From contig VWVY01000003.1 of NCBI GenBank assembly GCA_009846685.1, forward strand, positions 372,001 through 436,000: a stretch of DNA of 64,000 bases, given 5' to 3'. This document shows, piece after piece, positions 36,641 to 45,510 of the stretch; position 1 is the first letter of the stretch; each line of letters starts with the position of its first letter. The notes under the pieces were generated by a model. That model saw only the letters and a program-made list of their open reading frames with translations. It did not search any database and was not told where the DNA came from. The translations under genes and the position numbers were made by a program. The stretch is from Rhizobiales bacterium SYSU XM002 (GTDB lineage: Bacteria; Pseudomonadota; Alphaproteobacteria; Rhizobiales; Beijerinckiaceae).

Positions 36641-36657
36641 GCGCCGTAGACCGGCGC
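36641..36657. promoter_or_regulatory. 6-bp GC hairpin in rho leader
   Basis: GCGCCG-TAGAC-CGGCGC forms a perfect 6-bp stem with a 5-base loop in the region between hemJ and rho, about 41 bases 5' of the rho start. No T-run follows. rho is commonly autoregulated in its leader, so a role there is conceivable. Chance is possible in GC-rich DNA. The remaining ~150 bp of the gap hold no gene I can support. Confidence 0.35.
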
Positions 36658-36806
36658 ACATGAAACGCTGGATAGACCCAGGATTGACGGATGGGCGCGT
36701 GGCCCGAAACCTCGTGAGCCAGGTCCGCAGATCGGGGGACCCTCTCGTTGGCGCGCTGTTAGCGCGATTCAAGCCAAATCACAAGAACAACTTCGGTAGG
36801 AGCCAA

Positions 36807-37232
36807 TCAGAACGGCTTCACGATCACAAAGATGACAATGCCGATCATCAGCAATGTCGGAATCTCGTTCTGGGCTCGGAAAAAACGCTGCGAGTGCGCG
36901 CGTCGGTCTTCGGCAAACTCCCTGAGCCACCGACCTTGCATCTCATGATGCACCGTGAGCAGCACAACAAAGAGCAGCTTCGCGTGCAGCCAACCCCCGC
37001 GGAAGCCAAAACTCGACCAGGCAAGCCACAATCCCGCGATCCAAGCCACGATCATCGCCGGCCGCATAATGTAACGGAACAACCGCCGCTCCATGATCTT
37101 GAAGCGTTCGCTCGTTTCCGAACCCACCGGCTCAACCACATGATAGACGAACAGGCGCGGCAGATAGAGCAATCCCGCCATCCACGAGATGATGGCGATA
37201 ACGTGCAGCGCCTTGATCCAGAGGTCGATCAT
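36807..37232 (-). CDS. hemJ: protoporphyrinogen oxidase HemJ
   Basis: 141 residues with four hydrophobic helices. MIDLWIKALHVIAIISWMAGLLYLPRLFVYH is the typical HemJ N-terminus with its conserved His10 near the start; the central LFRYIMRPAMIVAWIAGLWLA and the later HAKLLFVVLLTVHHEM carry the other family residues. HemJ oxidises protoporphyrinogen IX to protoporphyrin IX in most alphaproteobacteria. The start overlaps the hemE stop by 4 bp (ATGA), and position next to hemE supports the role. Confidence 0.93.
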   Translation of the reverse strand: MIDLWIKALHVIAIISWMAGLLYLPRLFVYHVVEPVGSETSERFKIMERRLFRYIMRPAMIVAWIAGLWLAWSSFGFRGGWLHAKLLFVVLLTVHHEMQGRWLREFAEDRRAHSQRFFRAQNEIPTLLMIGIVIFVIVKPF

Positions 37233-38251
37233 CCCCGCACCTTCTCGACGAGCCGCTCGACATGGGCGATCGACGTTGACGGCAAGATCCCGTGGCCGAG
37301 ATTGAAAATATGTCGCGCTCCTTGCGTGGCATCGAGGATTTCGTCGATCGCCCGATCGAGCGCCGCTCCGCCTGCAACCAGAACCAGTGGATCAAGATTG
37401 CCTTGCGTGACGACATCGACCGAAATCGCCGCGCGCGCTTCACGGAGCCGCGCCGCCGTGTCGAGCCCGATCGCATCCGGTTTTGCCTCCGCAGCAAAAC
37501 GGCCAAATCCGCCACTGATGGCACGCGGGAAAGCGATCACCGGCACCTCGGGGTGGCGCGCCTTCACCCCCCTGATAATGTCCCCAACCGGCTTCTCACA
37601 CCAAGCCCGGAACTCCCCCTCGGGCAAGGGCCCGGCCCAGGAATCGAAAATCTGCACAACCTCGGCTCCGGCTCCAATCTGCGCAACGAGATGTTCGACA
37701 CAAGCCAGCACAAGCTTTTCGATCAGCAGGGCGAAGGCCTCCGGCTCCGCATAAGCGAAGCTCCGCGCCGGTGCCTGATCCGGGGTGCCCCGACCCGCAA
37801 TCATATACGTCGCCAGGGTCCAGGGCGCACCGCAGAAGCCGATCAGCGTTGTCTCGGCAGGTAGTGCCGCGCGCGTACCCCGAAGAGCCTCGTAGACCGG
37901 TTCAAGCTTCGTGCGGTCGATTTCGGCAGGCAGCGCACGAACGGCTTCAACACCCTCTAGGGCATCCAGCCTAGGTCCTTCGCCTTCAACGAACCGAACA
38001 CCCTGCCCCAACGCATCCGGGATCACCAGAATATCCGAAAAGATAATTGCCGCATCGAAGCCGAACCGCCGGATCGGTTGAAGCGTCGCCTCGATCGCGA
38101 GCTCCGGTGTGTAGCAAAAATCGAGGAAGGACTTCGCAGTCGCGCGGATTTCTCGATATTCCGGCAAATACCGACCCGCTTGCCGCATCATCCAGAGTGG
38201 CGGCCGTTTCGGCACTTCGGCCTGACGAAACAATTCGAGGAAGGGCTTCAC
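37229..38251 (-). CDS. hemE: uroporphyrinogen decarboxylase
   Basis: 340 residues from the GTG at 38251 (345 from a TTG at 38266). The UroD signature PPLWMMRQAGRYLPEYREIR is near the start. Later boxes are DAAIIFSDILVIPDALGQGV, LIGFCGAPWTLATYMI, QIFDSWAGPL, NLGHGILPSTS. It decarboxylates uroporphyrinogen III to coproporphyrinogen III. The GTG is favoured because GGAA lies 6 bases upstream. The gene is coupled to hemJ. Upstream lies the putative oriC. Confidence 0.94.
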   Translation of the reverse strand: MKPFLELFRQAEVPKRPPLWMMRQAGRYLPEYREIRATAKSFLDFCYTPELAIEATLQPIRRFGFDAAIIFSDILVIPDALGQGVRFVEGEGPRLDALEGVEAVRALPAEIDRTKLEPVYEALRGTRAALPAETTLIGFCGAPWTLATYMIAGRGTPDQAPARSFAYAEPEAFALLIEKLVLACVEHLVAQIGAGAEVVQIFDSWAGPLPEGEFRAWCEKPVGDIIRGVKARHPEVPVIAFPRAISGGFGRFAAEAKPDAIGLDTAARLREARAAISVDVVTQGNLDPLVLVAGGAALDRAIDEILDATQGARHIFNLGHGILPSTSIAHVERLVEKVRG

Positions 38252-38266
38252 GGCAGTTCCGATCAA

Positions 38267-38631
38267 AATAAAGAGAAAAGATTCTTCTCTTGTCTGTTTT
38301 TATATCTGGAGCCGCTTTTTGTGACATTCGACCCTCATCCACAAGAGGCAAAGACCAATCTCAAATTCGTTTCGGCCTAAATACCAATTAGATCCATCTT
38401 ATCTATTTGATAAAAAATACATTTATCCGCCATGGCGACTATCAGTCGGACAATCCCGCTATTCCCACAATTCACATAGTTAGTCTCCCGCCTGCGCAGG
38501 TGTTGAAAGAACCGGCTGTTTTCTACAGGGCGCCCGTCCGTGAAGGGTAACTCGACCCGAAACACAGCAACCACCCACAGTGACCAACAGGGCTGTGTGC
38601 AACCCGGTTGAAAACCCTTTCTGGCAATGCG
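38267..38631. other. putative chromosomal replication origin region (oriC)
   Basis: This non-coding stretch lies between divergent hemE and the PPSR gene, the conserved location of the origin in Caulobacter and several other alphaproteobacteria. A 49-bp AT-rich tract (38378-38426, about 82% A/T) is the least GC-rich piece seen here. TCATCCACA at 38335-38343 differs from the DnaA box TTATCCACA by one base; TTATCCGCC at 38423-38431 is a weaker candidate. A 10-bp palindrome CCTGCGCAGG is at 38491-38500. No further DnaA boxes, CtrA half-site pairs or IHF sites were confidently seen by eye. Confidence 0.7.
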
Positions 38632-39477
38632 ATGGATCAGCGCATGGGCCGCAATTTCTTCCATCTTCATCTCGTTTCCGACTCGACCGGCGAAACGCTG
38701 ATCACCGTCGCCCGGGCCGCTGCCGCACTCTACTCCGGCCTTTCGCCAATAGAGCATGTCTACCCGTTGGTCCGTTCCGAGCGTCAACTTGACCGGGTGA
38801 TCAGCGAAATCGAAAACGAGCCCGGCATCGTCCTCTATACGATGGTGGACCAACACCTCGCGAAAAAGTTGCAGGCCGCCTGCGAAGAACAAAGCTGTCC
38901 CAGCCTCTCGGTACTTGAACCGGTCCACAATCTCTTCCAGTCCTACCTCGGCGTTGTCACCACGCCCCGCGCCGGTGCGCAACACGTTCTCAATTCCGAT
39001 TACTTCCGCCGCATCGACGCCCTGAACTTCACGATGGTGCACGACGACGGGCAGATGACGGAAAATCTTGATCAGGCCGATATCGTGCTGATCGGCATCA
39101 GCCGGACCTCGAAGACACCAACGAGCATCTATCTTGCCAATCGCGGGATCAAAACAGCGAATATCCCGCTCGTACCGCGTGTTCCGTTACCGGCAAATGT
39201 TCCGCATCTGAAGCATCCGCTCGTGGTGGGACTCGTTGCCTCTCCTGAACGGATCGTCCAGATTCGCCAGAACCGGATGTTGGCGCTGAATGCCAACGAC
39301 AAGGACGCCTCCTACATCGATCGCCGCGCGGTCGCCGAAGAAATCTCCGAAGCGCGCAAACTCTTCGACCGGCACGATTGGCCCGTGATCGATGTCACGC
39401 GACGCTCGATCGAGGAAACCGCTGCCGCGATCATCGATCTTTATCGCTCGCACAAGGCCGCTCAGGAGATTGCGTGA
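38632..39477 (+). CDS. pyruvate, water dikinase regulatory protein (PPSR, DUF299 family)
   Basis: 281 residues, a bifunctional serine/threonine kinase-phosphorylase family. The N-terminus [14 protein letters not shown] and the P-loop [15 protein letters not shown] are diagnostic; the latter is the DUF299 nucleotide site. Members regulate PEP synthase or pyruvate-phosphate dikinase by ADP-dependent phosphorylation. Its target gene is not in the window. The ATG at 38632 is preferred to a TTG at 38608. It is the first gene rightward of the putative origin. Confidence 0.9.
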   Translation: MDQRMGRNFFHLHLVSDSTGETLITVARAAAALYSGLSPIEHVYPLVRSERQLDRVISEIENEPGIVLYTMVDQHLAKKLQAACEEQSCPSLSVLEPVHNLFQSYLGVVTTPRAGAQHVLNSDYFRRIDALNFTMVHDDGQMTENLDQADIVLIGISRTSKTPTSIYLANRGIKTANIPLVPRVPLPANVPHLKHPLVVGLVASPERIVQIRQNRMLALNANDKDASYIDRRAVAEEISEARKLFDRHDWPVIDVTRRSIEETAAAIIDLYRSHKAAQEIA

Positions 39478-40100
39478 GCGGGACGGCTGGGTTCTGGATC
39501 GGTGCTCGCCCGCTGGTCCTTGCATCGGGTAGTGCCGCACGACGGCAAATGCTGGAGACGGCCGGCATTCCGGTTCTGGTGAAACCGGTTGTGCTCGATG
39601 AAGCCTCCATCGCGAATCGGCTCGCTGGCAATAACACCTCCGCGAGGGACATTGCCGCTGCGCTCGCGCAGGCGAAAGGCATGGAGGCGTCCAGCCAATG
39701 GCGGAACGACATTGTGCTTGCTGCCGACCAGACGCTGGAATTCAAGGGTCATCTCGGGATGAAACCGGCGAGTGTCGCCGAGGCGCACGATCAGCTCGCT
39801 GCGATGCGTGGATGCACACATCAACTGCACGCGGCTGCCTGCCTCCTGCGCGATGGCAAGGTCTTGTGGGAAGGCTGCGCGACTGCTGAACTGACAATGC
39901 GCTTCTTCTCCGATCACTTCCTGGAGATCTATCTCGAGCAGGTGGGAGATCGGATCTGCAAGACGGTCGGCGCCTACGAGTACGAGGCCCTTGGCGCCCA
40001 TCTCTTCGAGCGCGTCGAGGGTGACCAAGCAACGATACTCGGCTTGCCTCTTCAACTGCTGCTGGATGCGATGCGGCGCCTGGGTCTCTTGCTTTCATGA
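39474..40100 (+). CDS. Maf-family nucleotide pyrophosphatase
   Basis: 208 residues. The substrate-binding [16 protein letters not shown] (SASPRR-type) segment and the catalytic acid in [10 protein letters not shown] are visible, with the base-discrimination loop HQLHAA. Maf proteins hydrolyse non-canonical nucleoside triphosphates or modified pyrimidines. The GTG start at 39474 overlaps the PPSR stop (GTGA), with AGGAGA upstream. It is followed by aroE; the maf-aroE-coaE-dnaQ run is a typical alphaproteobacterial order. Confidence 0.88.
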   Translation: MSGTAGFWIGARPLVLASGSAARRQMLETAGIPVLVKPVVLDEASIANRLAGNNTSARDIAAALAQAKGMEASSQWRNDIVLAADQTLEFKGHLGMKPASVAEAHDQLAAMRGCTHQLHAAACLLRDGKVLWEGCATAELTMRFFSDHFLEIYLEQVGDRICKTVGAYEYEALGAHLFERVEGDQATILGLPLQLLLDAMRRLGLLLS

Positions 40101-40166
40101 ATGGATGCACTTGACCTTCCCCGCCGCCTCCGGCACCGCTTGGCGACGATCGAAGCGGAGCCGCAC

Positions 40167-41021
40167 ATGACGACCCACGCTAAAGCCGTGATAATCGGAA
40201 AGCCCGTGAGCCATGCCCGCTCGCCGCTCATCCACGGCTTCTGGCTGCATCAGCTCGGGTTAGACGGTCGTTATGACCGTCTGGAGGTTGAGCCCGGCGC
40301 GGTCCGGAAGACCTTGCAGCAATTCCGCGCCGAGGGCTATCGCGGCGGCAATGTCACGGTGCCGCATAAGGAAGAAGCCTTCGCCGCCTGCGACGAACTG
40401 ACCGAGGCCGCCCGCATTGCCGGCGCGGTCAATACCTTCTGGTTCGAGGACGGCCGCATCCACGGCGATAACACCGATGGATCAGGCTTCGTTGCGCATC
40501 TCGATGCAACCCATCCGGGATGGGATGCGAACAGGCCCAATATTCTGGTTGTCGGAGCTGGCGGCGCGGCGCGCGGGGTGATCGTTCCGCTCCTGAATCG
40601 ATCCATCGGCGCGATGACAATCGTCAACCGGTCGTCGGAACGGGCCCGAATCCTTGCCAACGACATCGTCCGGGCGCGACCCGGCACGAACATCGCGGTC
40701 GAGAACTGGACCGATCTTGCCGGGTTGCTGGCAAGAACCGATCTCCTGATCAATACGACCAGCCTCGGCATGAAAGGCCAACCGCCGCTCGACCTGCCGT
40801 TGCAACAACTGCCATCAAGTGCGATCGTCGCCGACATCGTCTATGTCCCTCTGGAAACCCCGCTGCTCGCGGCGGCGAAAGCGCGCGGCTTGCGAACCCT
40901 CGACGGGCTGGGGATGCTCCTGCATCAGGCCGTGCCCGGTTTCGAGCGCTGGTTCGGAGCGAGGCCGGCGGTTGACGCTGCGCTGCGCGCCCATATTCTC
41001 GCTGATCTTGCAGGATCATGA
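40167..41021 (+). CDS. aroE: shikimate dehydrogenase
   Basis: 284 residues. The shikimate site KPVSHARSPLIHG begins near residue 12. The catalytic lysine and aspartate are in NVTVPHKEEAF and the later NTDGSGF. The NADP motif is VVGAGGAARGVIVPLL. It reduces 3-dehydroshikimate in aromatic amino acid synthesis. The ATG at 40167, preceded by GCGGAG, is selected because the upstream extension from 40101 does not match the family. It follows maf by 66 bp and precedes coaE by four bases. Confidence 0.93.
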   Translation: MTTHAKAVIIGKPVSHARSPLIHGFWLHQLGLDGRYDRLEVEPGAVRKTLQQFRAEGYRGGNVTVPHKEEAFAACDELTEAARIAGAVNTFWFEDGRIHGDNTDGSGFVAHLDATHPGWDANRPNILVVGAGGAARGVIVPLLNRSIGAMTIVNRSSERARILANDIVRARPGTNIAVENWTDLAGLLARTDLLINTTSLGMKGQPPLDLPLQQLPSSAIVADIVYVPLETPLLAAAKARGLRTLDGLGMLLHQAVPGFERWFGARPAVDAALRAHILADLAGS

Positions 41022-41025
41022 GGTG

Positions 41026-41616
41026 ATGTTCCGGCTCGGCCTCACCGGTTCCATCGCCACCGGCAAATCGACAACCTCGGCAATGTTCCGGCAGGCCGGC
41101 GTGCCGGTTTACGACGCGGATGCTACCGTGCATCGCCTCTACGCCGGCGCCGCCGTGCCACTGATCGACGCTGCTTTCCCCGGTGCCGTGCGCGAGGGTA
41201 TCGTTGACCGGAAGGCGCTTGGCGCGCTGGTTGCCGGAAAGCCCGAAGAATTTGCGCGGCTCGAAGCCATCGTTCATCCGCTGGTCCATGAGGAGGAGCG
41301 CAAGGCCGTCGCCGGGGCACAGGCGGCCGGGCACCGGCTGATCGTACTCGACATTCCGCTCCTCTTTGAATCCGGGGCGCAGGGGCGCTGCGATGCCGTG
41401 CTGGTGACGGTCGTCGATCCCGTCGAGCAGAAGCGCCGCGCGCTTGCCCGGCAGGGTGTGACGGAAGCGCTTTTCCACGCCATTCTCGCCCGGCAGATGC
41501 CGATGGCGGAGAAATGCCGCCGCGCCCATGCGATATTGGATACCGGGCGCGGGCTCGAAGCGGCGGCACGGGAAATCGCCGCGCTGTTGCGGGCGCTGGC
41601 GCCGGCGACAAACTGA
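41026..41616 (+). CDS. coaE: dephospho-CoA kinase
   Basis: 196 residues. The P-loop is GSIATGKST (residues 8-16), the CoA-binding AP.YDADATVHRLY segment follows, then the lid and LDIPLLFE. It phosphorylates dephospho-CoA in the last step of CoA synthesis. The ATG at 41026 overlaps the end of aroE region closely; the start is placed on the family N-terminus MFRLGLTGSIATG. It is followed by dnaQ after 14 bp, and coaA (pantothenate kinase) is also in this window. Confidence 0.93.
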   Translation: MFRLGLTGSIATGKSTTSAMFRQAGVPVYDADATVHRLYAGAAVPLIDAAFPGAVREGIVDRKALGALVAGKPEEFARLEAIVHPLVHEEERKAVAGAQAAGHRLIVLDIPLLFESGAQGRCDAVLVTVVDPVEQKRRALARQGVTEALFHAILARQMPMAEKCRRAHAILDTGRGLEAAAREIAALLRALAPATN

Positions 41617-41630
41617 CTACGGAACCCGGA

Positions 41631-42344
41631 ATGCGCGAGATCGTCCTCGATACCGAAACAACCGGACTCGATCCGCTGCGCGGCGATCGGCTCGTCGAGA
41701 TCGGCTGCGTCGAGATCGTCAATCGCTTCCTCACCGGGCGCGTCTTTCATCGCTACCTCAACCCCGAACGGGCGATGTCGCCCGAGGCCTTCGCGGTGCA
41801 CGGGCTTTCCGATGCCTTTCTTGCCGACAAGCCCTTTTTCCGCGATGTCGCCGCCGAGTTCATGGATTTCATCGGCCCCGACCCGCTGGTGATCCACAAC
41901 GCGTCCTTCGATATCGGTTTCATCAATCACGAACTGAAGCTGGTGAAGCGCCCACCGGTCGAATTCTCACGGGTGATCGATACGCTGACGATGGCGCGCC
42001 GTCGCCATCCCGGCCAGCAGAACTCGCTCGATGCGCTCTGCGCACGCTACGGCATCGACAATTCGCACCGCACGCGACACGGCGCCTTGCTGGACGCTGA
42101 AATTCTCGCGGAAGTCTACATGGAGTTGACCGGCGGGCGCCAGTCGAGCCTCGGTCTCGGCGATTTCGGGGGCGGGGTGGAAGGCGGTGGAACGATCGTT
42201 GCGCTAGGCGCGCCGCCAGTGGGTACGCGCCGCGAGCTGCCGCAGATCGATCTTCTGACACCGGAGGAAGACGAAAAACACAGGGCCTTCATCGCCCAGA
42301 TGGGAGACAAGGCCCTGTGGAAACAATACCTCGAAAACGAATAG
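41631..42344 (+). CDS. dnaQ: DNA polymerase III epsilon subunit
   Basis: 237 residues, proofreading exonuclease. Exo I DTETTGLD (residues ~7-14), Exo II VIHNASFDIGF and Exo III HGALLDAEI give the DEDDh catalytic set, including the histidine in NSHRTRHGALLDAE. The C-terminal region carries the alpha-subunit interaction tail, less conserved here. It associates with the polymerase alpha subunit. It is the last gene of the maf-aroE-coaE-dnaQ run and is convergent with secB. Confidence 0.94.
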   Translation: MREIVLDTETTGLDPLRGDRLVEIGCVEIVNRFLTGRVFHRYLNPERAMSPEAFAVHGLSDAFLADKPFFRDVAAEFMDFIGPDPLVIHNASFDIGFINHELKLVKRPPVEFSRVIDTLTMARRRHPGQQNSLDALCARYGIDNSHRTRHGALLDAEILAEVYMELTGGRQSSLGLGDFGGGVEGGGTIVALGAPPVGTRRELPQIDLLTPEEDEKHRAFIAQMGDKALWKQYLENE

Positions 42345-42372
42345 ACAGGACTGGGCGCCCGGCCCGGCCCGA

Positions 42373-42834
42373 TCAGCTGTTCATCTTGCCCGGCTGGTTC
42401 GTCTCGGTCATGCGAGCCTGATAGAGCTGCGCGAAATCGATCGGCTGGAGCAGGAAGGGCGGGAAACCGCCATCGCGCACCGCGTTCGCAAGGATCGAAC
42501 GGGCGAACGGGAACATCAGGCGCGGGCACTCGATCATCAGCACCTGGTGCTCGTGCTCCTGCGGGATGTTCTGCATCCGGAAGACACCCGCGAAATTCAG
42601 TTCAAAGCTGAACAGCACTCCCTCACCTTCGCCGGCCGTGCCTTCGAGCACGAGTTCGACTTCATACTCGTCGCCGCCGAGCGGCTTGGCGTTGACATTG
42701 ACCTGAATGGAAATGTTGGGCGGGGTGTCCTGCGGGCGCAGGGAGCGCGGGGCGTTCGGATTCTCGAAAGAGAGATCCTTCACATATTGCGCCAGCGATT
42801 CGAGAAGCGGCGCGCCGCCATTGCCTTCGGCCAT
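42373..42834 (-). CDS. secB: protein-export chaperone SecB
   Basis: 153 residues. The family segments [14 protein letters not shown], a long beta-strand region with [12 protein letters not shown], and C-terminal [32 protein letters not shown] are clear. SecB holds unfolded preproteins and passes them to SecA. The start is the ATG at 42834, the family N-terminus MAEGNGG, with GGAG 12 bases upstream. It lies convergent with dnaQ (28 bp gap). Confidence 0.94.
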   Translation of the reverse strand: MAEGNGGAPLLESLAQYVKDLSFENPNAPRSLRPQDTPPNISIQVNVNAKPLGGDEYEVELVLEGTAGEGEGVLFSFELNFAGVFRMQNIPQEHEHQVLMIECPRLMFPFARSILANAVRDGGFPPFLLQPIDFAQLYQARMTETNQPGKMNS

Positions 42835-42934
42835 GTTATTCTGTCTCCGGATTGCGCTTTCCATCGGTTGATCCGGAGATCAGGTAGGCGCTCGTTAGTT
42901 GCGTGGACCCGCTTACACCGACATGGCGCGCGCC

Positions 42935-43456
42935 TCAAGCCATGCTTTTCGGCTTGCGACGGCTCGGAGCAAGCTTCTTGCGCCGCGTTTCCCGCCACTC
43001 GTCGGCGGAAAGGTCGATCTGGCGCGGCGGTCCCGACGGTTTTGACCGCCCGAAGCGTGCGAGGATCGCGTTCTGGAGCGAGGGCGAGAACAAAGCGATC
43101 CCGACGAGCGGCGGCACAATGCCCGGCAGGGTGATGAGAACGCCGCTTGCGACCCCGAAACCGGCCCTGAGGCTCCGCTCGCCCGGCCCCGCAGCATTCG
43201 CGCGGATGGAATGGAAGCCCCGCCAGGCCAACACCGCGATCAGGAGAAGGCCAATGCCGCCCTTCACACTCAGGATGGCGAGCATCGCTCCCCAGCCGAT
43301 CCGGGCTGCGACGAGCTGAAGCAACGCCGCTTCAAGCAACAGCCATCCCGCCAGAAGAATGATTCCAGCGCGAAGGAAGCGAGAGGAGAGGGCGGAGGAA
43401 GGCGCCAAGGAGGATCTCGTCTTGCAGGAGGTTGGCGAAAGCCTCAAATACGCCAT
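42935..43456 (-). CDS. FxsA family membrane protein
   Basis: 173 residues. Three or four hydrophobic helices: FLRAGIILLAGWLLLEAALL, GAMLAILSVKGGIGLLLIAVLAWRG, and VLITLPGIVPPLVGIALF, followed by a basic tail RRKKLAPSRRKPKSMA. The layout and the internal Gly/Leu pattern fit FxsA (suppressor of F exclusion); function is uncertain. The start at 43456 is weakly supported, with no clear ribosome site. It is divergent from the Tim44-like gene at 43574. Confidence 0.75.
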   Translation of the reverse strand: MAYLRLSPTSCKTRSSLAPSSALSSRFLRAGIILLAGWLLLEAALLQLVAARIGWGAMLAILSVKGGIGLLLIAVLAWRGFHSIRANAAGPGERSLRAGFGVASGVLITLPGIVPPLVGIALFSPSLQNAILARFGRSKPSGPPRQIDLSADEWRETRRKKLAPSRRKPKSMA

Positions 43457-43573
43457 CAAGAGTGGCAAAACAAAGAGCAATTCGCATGGGAAGGATAGCG
43501 AAGCGTCGCGACAGGTCCTATATGAATAATATCGTTTCGCCGTCCCGTCCGTGCCTCTGATCGGAAACCGTCT

Positions 43574-44293
43574 ATGCAGAATTTTGATGTCCTCACCCTC
43601 GTCTTTCTCGGCCTGGCGATTTTCGTGATCTACAAGCTGCGCTCGGTGCTGGGCACACGGACCGGCGCGGAAAAGCCGCCGCGCGATCTTTTCGAACGCC
43701 GCCCGCCCGCCGAGGAGGCCGGAAAGGCGACGCCGCTCGAGGGGGGCAGCAATGTCGTGCCGATGCCGGGCGTGCGCCGCGAGCCGGTTCAGGCCGCCGA
43801 TCCCGAAGCCCGGCTTGCTGGCGTGGTCGCCAAGGAGGCCCCGGCGTACGAGGGTCTGTCGAAGATCATGGAAGCCGATCCGAGTTTCGATCCGAAGGAA
43901 TTCGTCGGCGGAGCCCGCGCGGCCTACGAGATGATCGTCGTGGCCTTCGCCAATGGCGACCGCCGCACGCTGAAGGATCTTCTCTCTCGCGAGGTCTTCG
44001 AAGGCTTCGAGGGTGCGATCGCCGATCGCGAAAGCCGCGGCGAGAAGGTCGAAACCCAGTTCGTCTCGATCGACAAGGCCGATATCAGCGATGCGATGCT
44101 GCGCGCCCGCAACGCGCAGGTCACGGTCCGGTTCCATTCCAAGCTGATCACCGCGACGCGCGATTCCGCCGGGCAGGTGATCGACGGCAACGCCGAGAAG
44201 GTGATCGACGTTACGGACATCTGGACCTTTTCGCGCGATGTCACAGCCCGCGATCCCAACTGGCGCCTGATCGCCACGGAATCCGCGCATTGA
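43574..44293 (+). CDS. Tim44/TimA domain protein
   Basis: 239 residues. An N-terminal membrane helix (FDVLTLVFLGLAIFVIYKL) is followed by a Pro/Ala-rich linker, then the Tim44-like domain (DPKEFVGGARAAYEMIVVAFANGDRRTLKDLLSREVFEGFEGAI). The mitochondrial homologue tethers Hsp70 at the import channel; the bacterial role is unclear. It is followed by mltA after four bases, suggesting envelope-related co-expression. It is divergent from the FxsA-like gene. Confidence 0.88.
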   Translation: MQNFDVLTLVFLGLAIFVIYKLRSVLGTRTGAEKPPRDLFERRPPAEEAGKATPLEGGSNVVPMPGVRREPVQAADPEARLAGVVAKEAPAYEGLSKIMEADPSFDPKEFVGGARAAYEMIVVAFANGDRRTLKDLLSREVFEGFEGAIADRESRGEKVETQFVSIDKADISDAMLRARNAQVTVRFHSKLITATRDSAGQVIDGNAEKVIDVTDIWTFSRDVTARDPNWRLIATESAH

Positions 44294-44297
44294 GACA

Positions 44298-45506
44298 ATG
44301 AAACGGCGAGCCGGAGTTCTCCTGCTCGTCTTTCTGGCCGTTTGCCCGGTGAGTCCGGCATGGACTTCTCCGGCGGGCAGGACGAGCGAAACAATGAACC
44401 CGCTTTCCGTCATCGCGCTGCCATCCGGAACTCGAGCGATTCCGATTGATTTCATGGCTCTGCCGGGTTGGCAGGCCGATGATCACGCCGCTGCCTTTTC
44501 AGCCTTTCTGGAAACTTGTCGTCCGCTGGTGGAAAAAAGTGCGACGTTGCGGGCTGCCGTGCCACCGTCGCCCACTCTTGTCGAAACTTGCCGCAAGGCG
44601 CTGTCGCATGGTTCATTGCTGGCGCCCGGTGCCGCCCGCAGTTTCTTCGAAGCCCATTTCACACCCCATGAGATCATTCCGGAGGCGGGCAGCGGTTTTC
44701 TGACTGCCTATTTCGAGCCGGTGATCGAGGCCTCGCTCGTGCCGAGCGAGGCCTTCCCGGTGCCGGTGCTGGCACGCCCGCCGGATCTGGTGACCTTGCA
44801 GCCGGGCGAGACCCTCGCGCCGCCCTTCGATCATCTTCAGGCTGCCCGCAGCGCGAAAGCAGGGCTCGAACCTTTTGCGGATCGCGCGGCAATCTGGGCT
44901 GGAGCGCTCGAGGGGCGCGGGCTCGAAATCGCCTGGCTGAGGGATTACGCCGAACTCTTTATCACGCAGGTGCAAGGCTCGGCGCGCCTCCGTCTGCCCG
45001 ATGGCCGGATGACGCGGCTCGTCTATTCCGGTCGCAACGGTCATCCCTACACTTCCATAGGCCGGAAACTGGTCGAAAGCGGCGAGATCCCCCTCCCCGA
45101 GATGTCGCTTGGCCGCCTGATGGGCTGGCTACGCGCCAATCCCACGCGCGGTCGCGCGCTGATGGAGGAGAACCGCTCCTACGTCTTCTTCGCGCGGGAC
45201 GATTCCGCGCCGCAGGATAGAGGCCCCACCGGTGGCGCAGGCATTTCCCTCACGACAGGGCGCAGCCTCGCCGTCGACCGGACAATCTGGCCCTACGGCC
45301 TACCGGTGCATATCGCGGTCGAACCACTGGTGCCCGAAGGCGGTCGCCGCAAGATCGAGCGCCTGATGATCGCGCAGGATACGGGTTCCGCGATTGTCGG
45401 CCCTGCTCGCGGTGATTACTTCATGGGAACGGGTCCGGAAGCGGGGGAGCGCGCCGGGCTCGTGCGCGATGCCTGCCGATTCATCGTGCTCTGGCCGAAA
45501 GGGTGA
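44298..45506 (+). CDS. mltA: membrane-bound lytic murein transglycosylase A
   Basis: 402 residues with an N-terminal signal peptide (residues 1-24). The MltA domain spans LTAYFEPVIEASLVPSEAFPVPVLARPP to SARLRLPDGRMTRLVYSGRNGHPYTSIGRKLV. The 3D domain ends with AQDTGSAIVGPARGDYFMGTG, containing the catalytic Asp in the QDTG segment. It cleaves glycan strands with 1,6-anhydro product. No lipobox is visible, so anchoring may be by a soluble periplasmic form. It begins four bases after the Tim44-like gene. Confidence 0.9.
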   Translation: MKRRAGVLLLVFLAVCPVSPAWTSPAGRTSETMNPLSVIALPSGTRAIPIDFMALPGWQADDHAAAFSAFLETCRPLVEKSATLRAAVPPSPTLVETCRKALSHGSLLAPGAARSFFEAHFTPHEIIPEAGSGFLTAYFEPVIEASLVPSEAFPVPVLARPPDLVTLQPGETLAPPFDHLQAARSAKAGLEPFADRAAIWAGALEGRGLEIAWLRDYAELFITQVQGSARLRLPDGRMTRLVYSGRNGHPYTSIGRKLVESGEIPLPEMSLGRLMGWLRANPTRGRALMEENRSYVFFARDDSAPQDRGPTGGAGISLTTGRSLAVDRTIWPYGLPVHIAVEPLVPEGGRRKIERLMIAQDTGSAIVGPARGDYFMGTGPEAGERAGLVRDACRFIVLWPKG

Positions 45507-45510
45507 GGCG

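Noticed and set aside
38267-38631. further DnaA boxes and CtrA sites in the origin candidate
   Set aside because: ATTCCCACA at 38461 and similar words match with three or more mismatches; no TTAA-N7-TTAA pair was found.
42935-44455. 506-residue open frame as a single gene opposite the Tim44-like gene
   Set aside because: Only the last ~173 residues look like a membrane protein (FxsA-like). The N-terminal two thirds are antisense to the Tim44-like gene.
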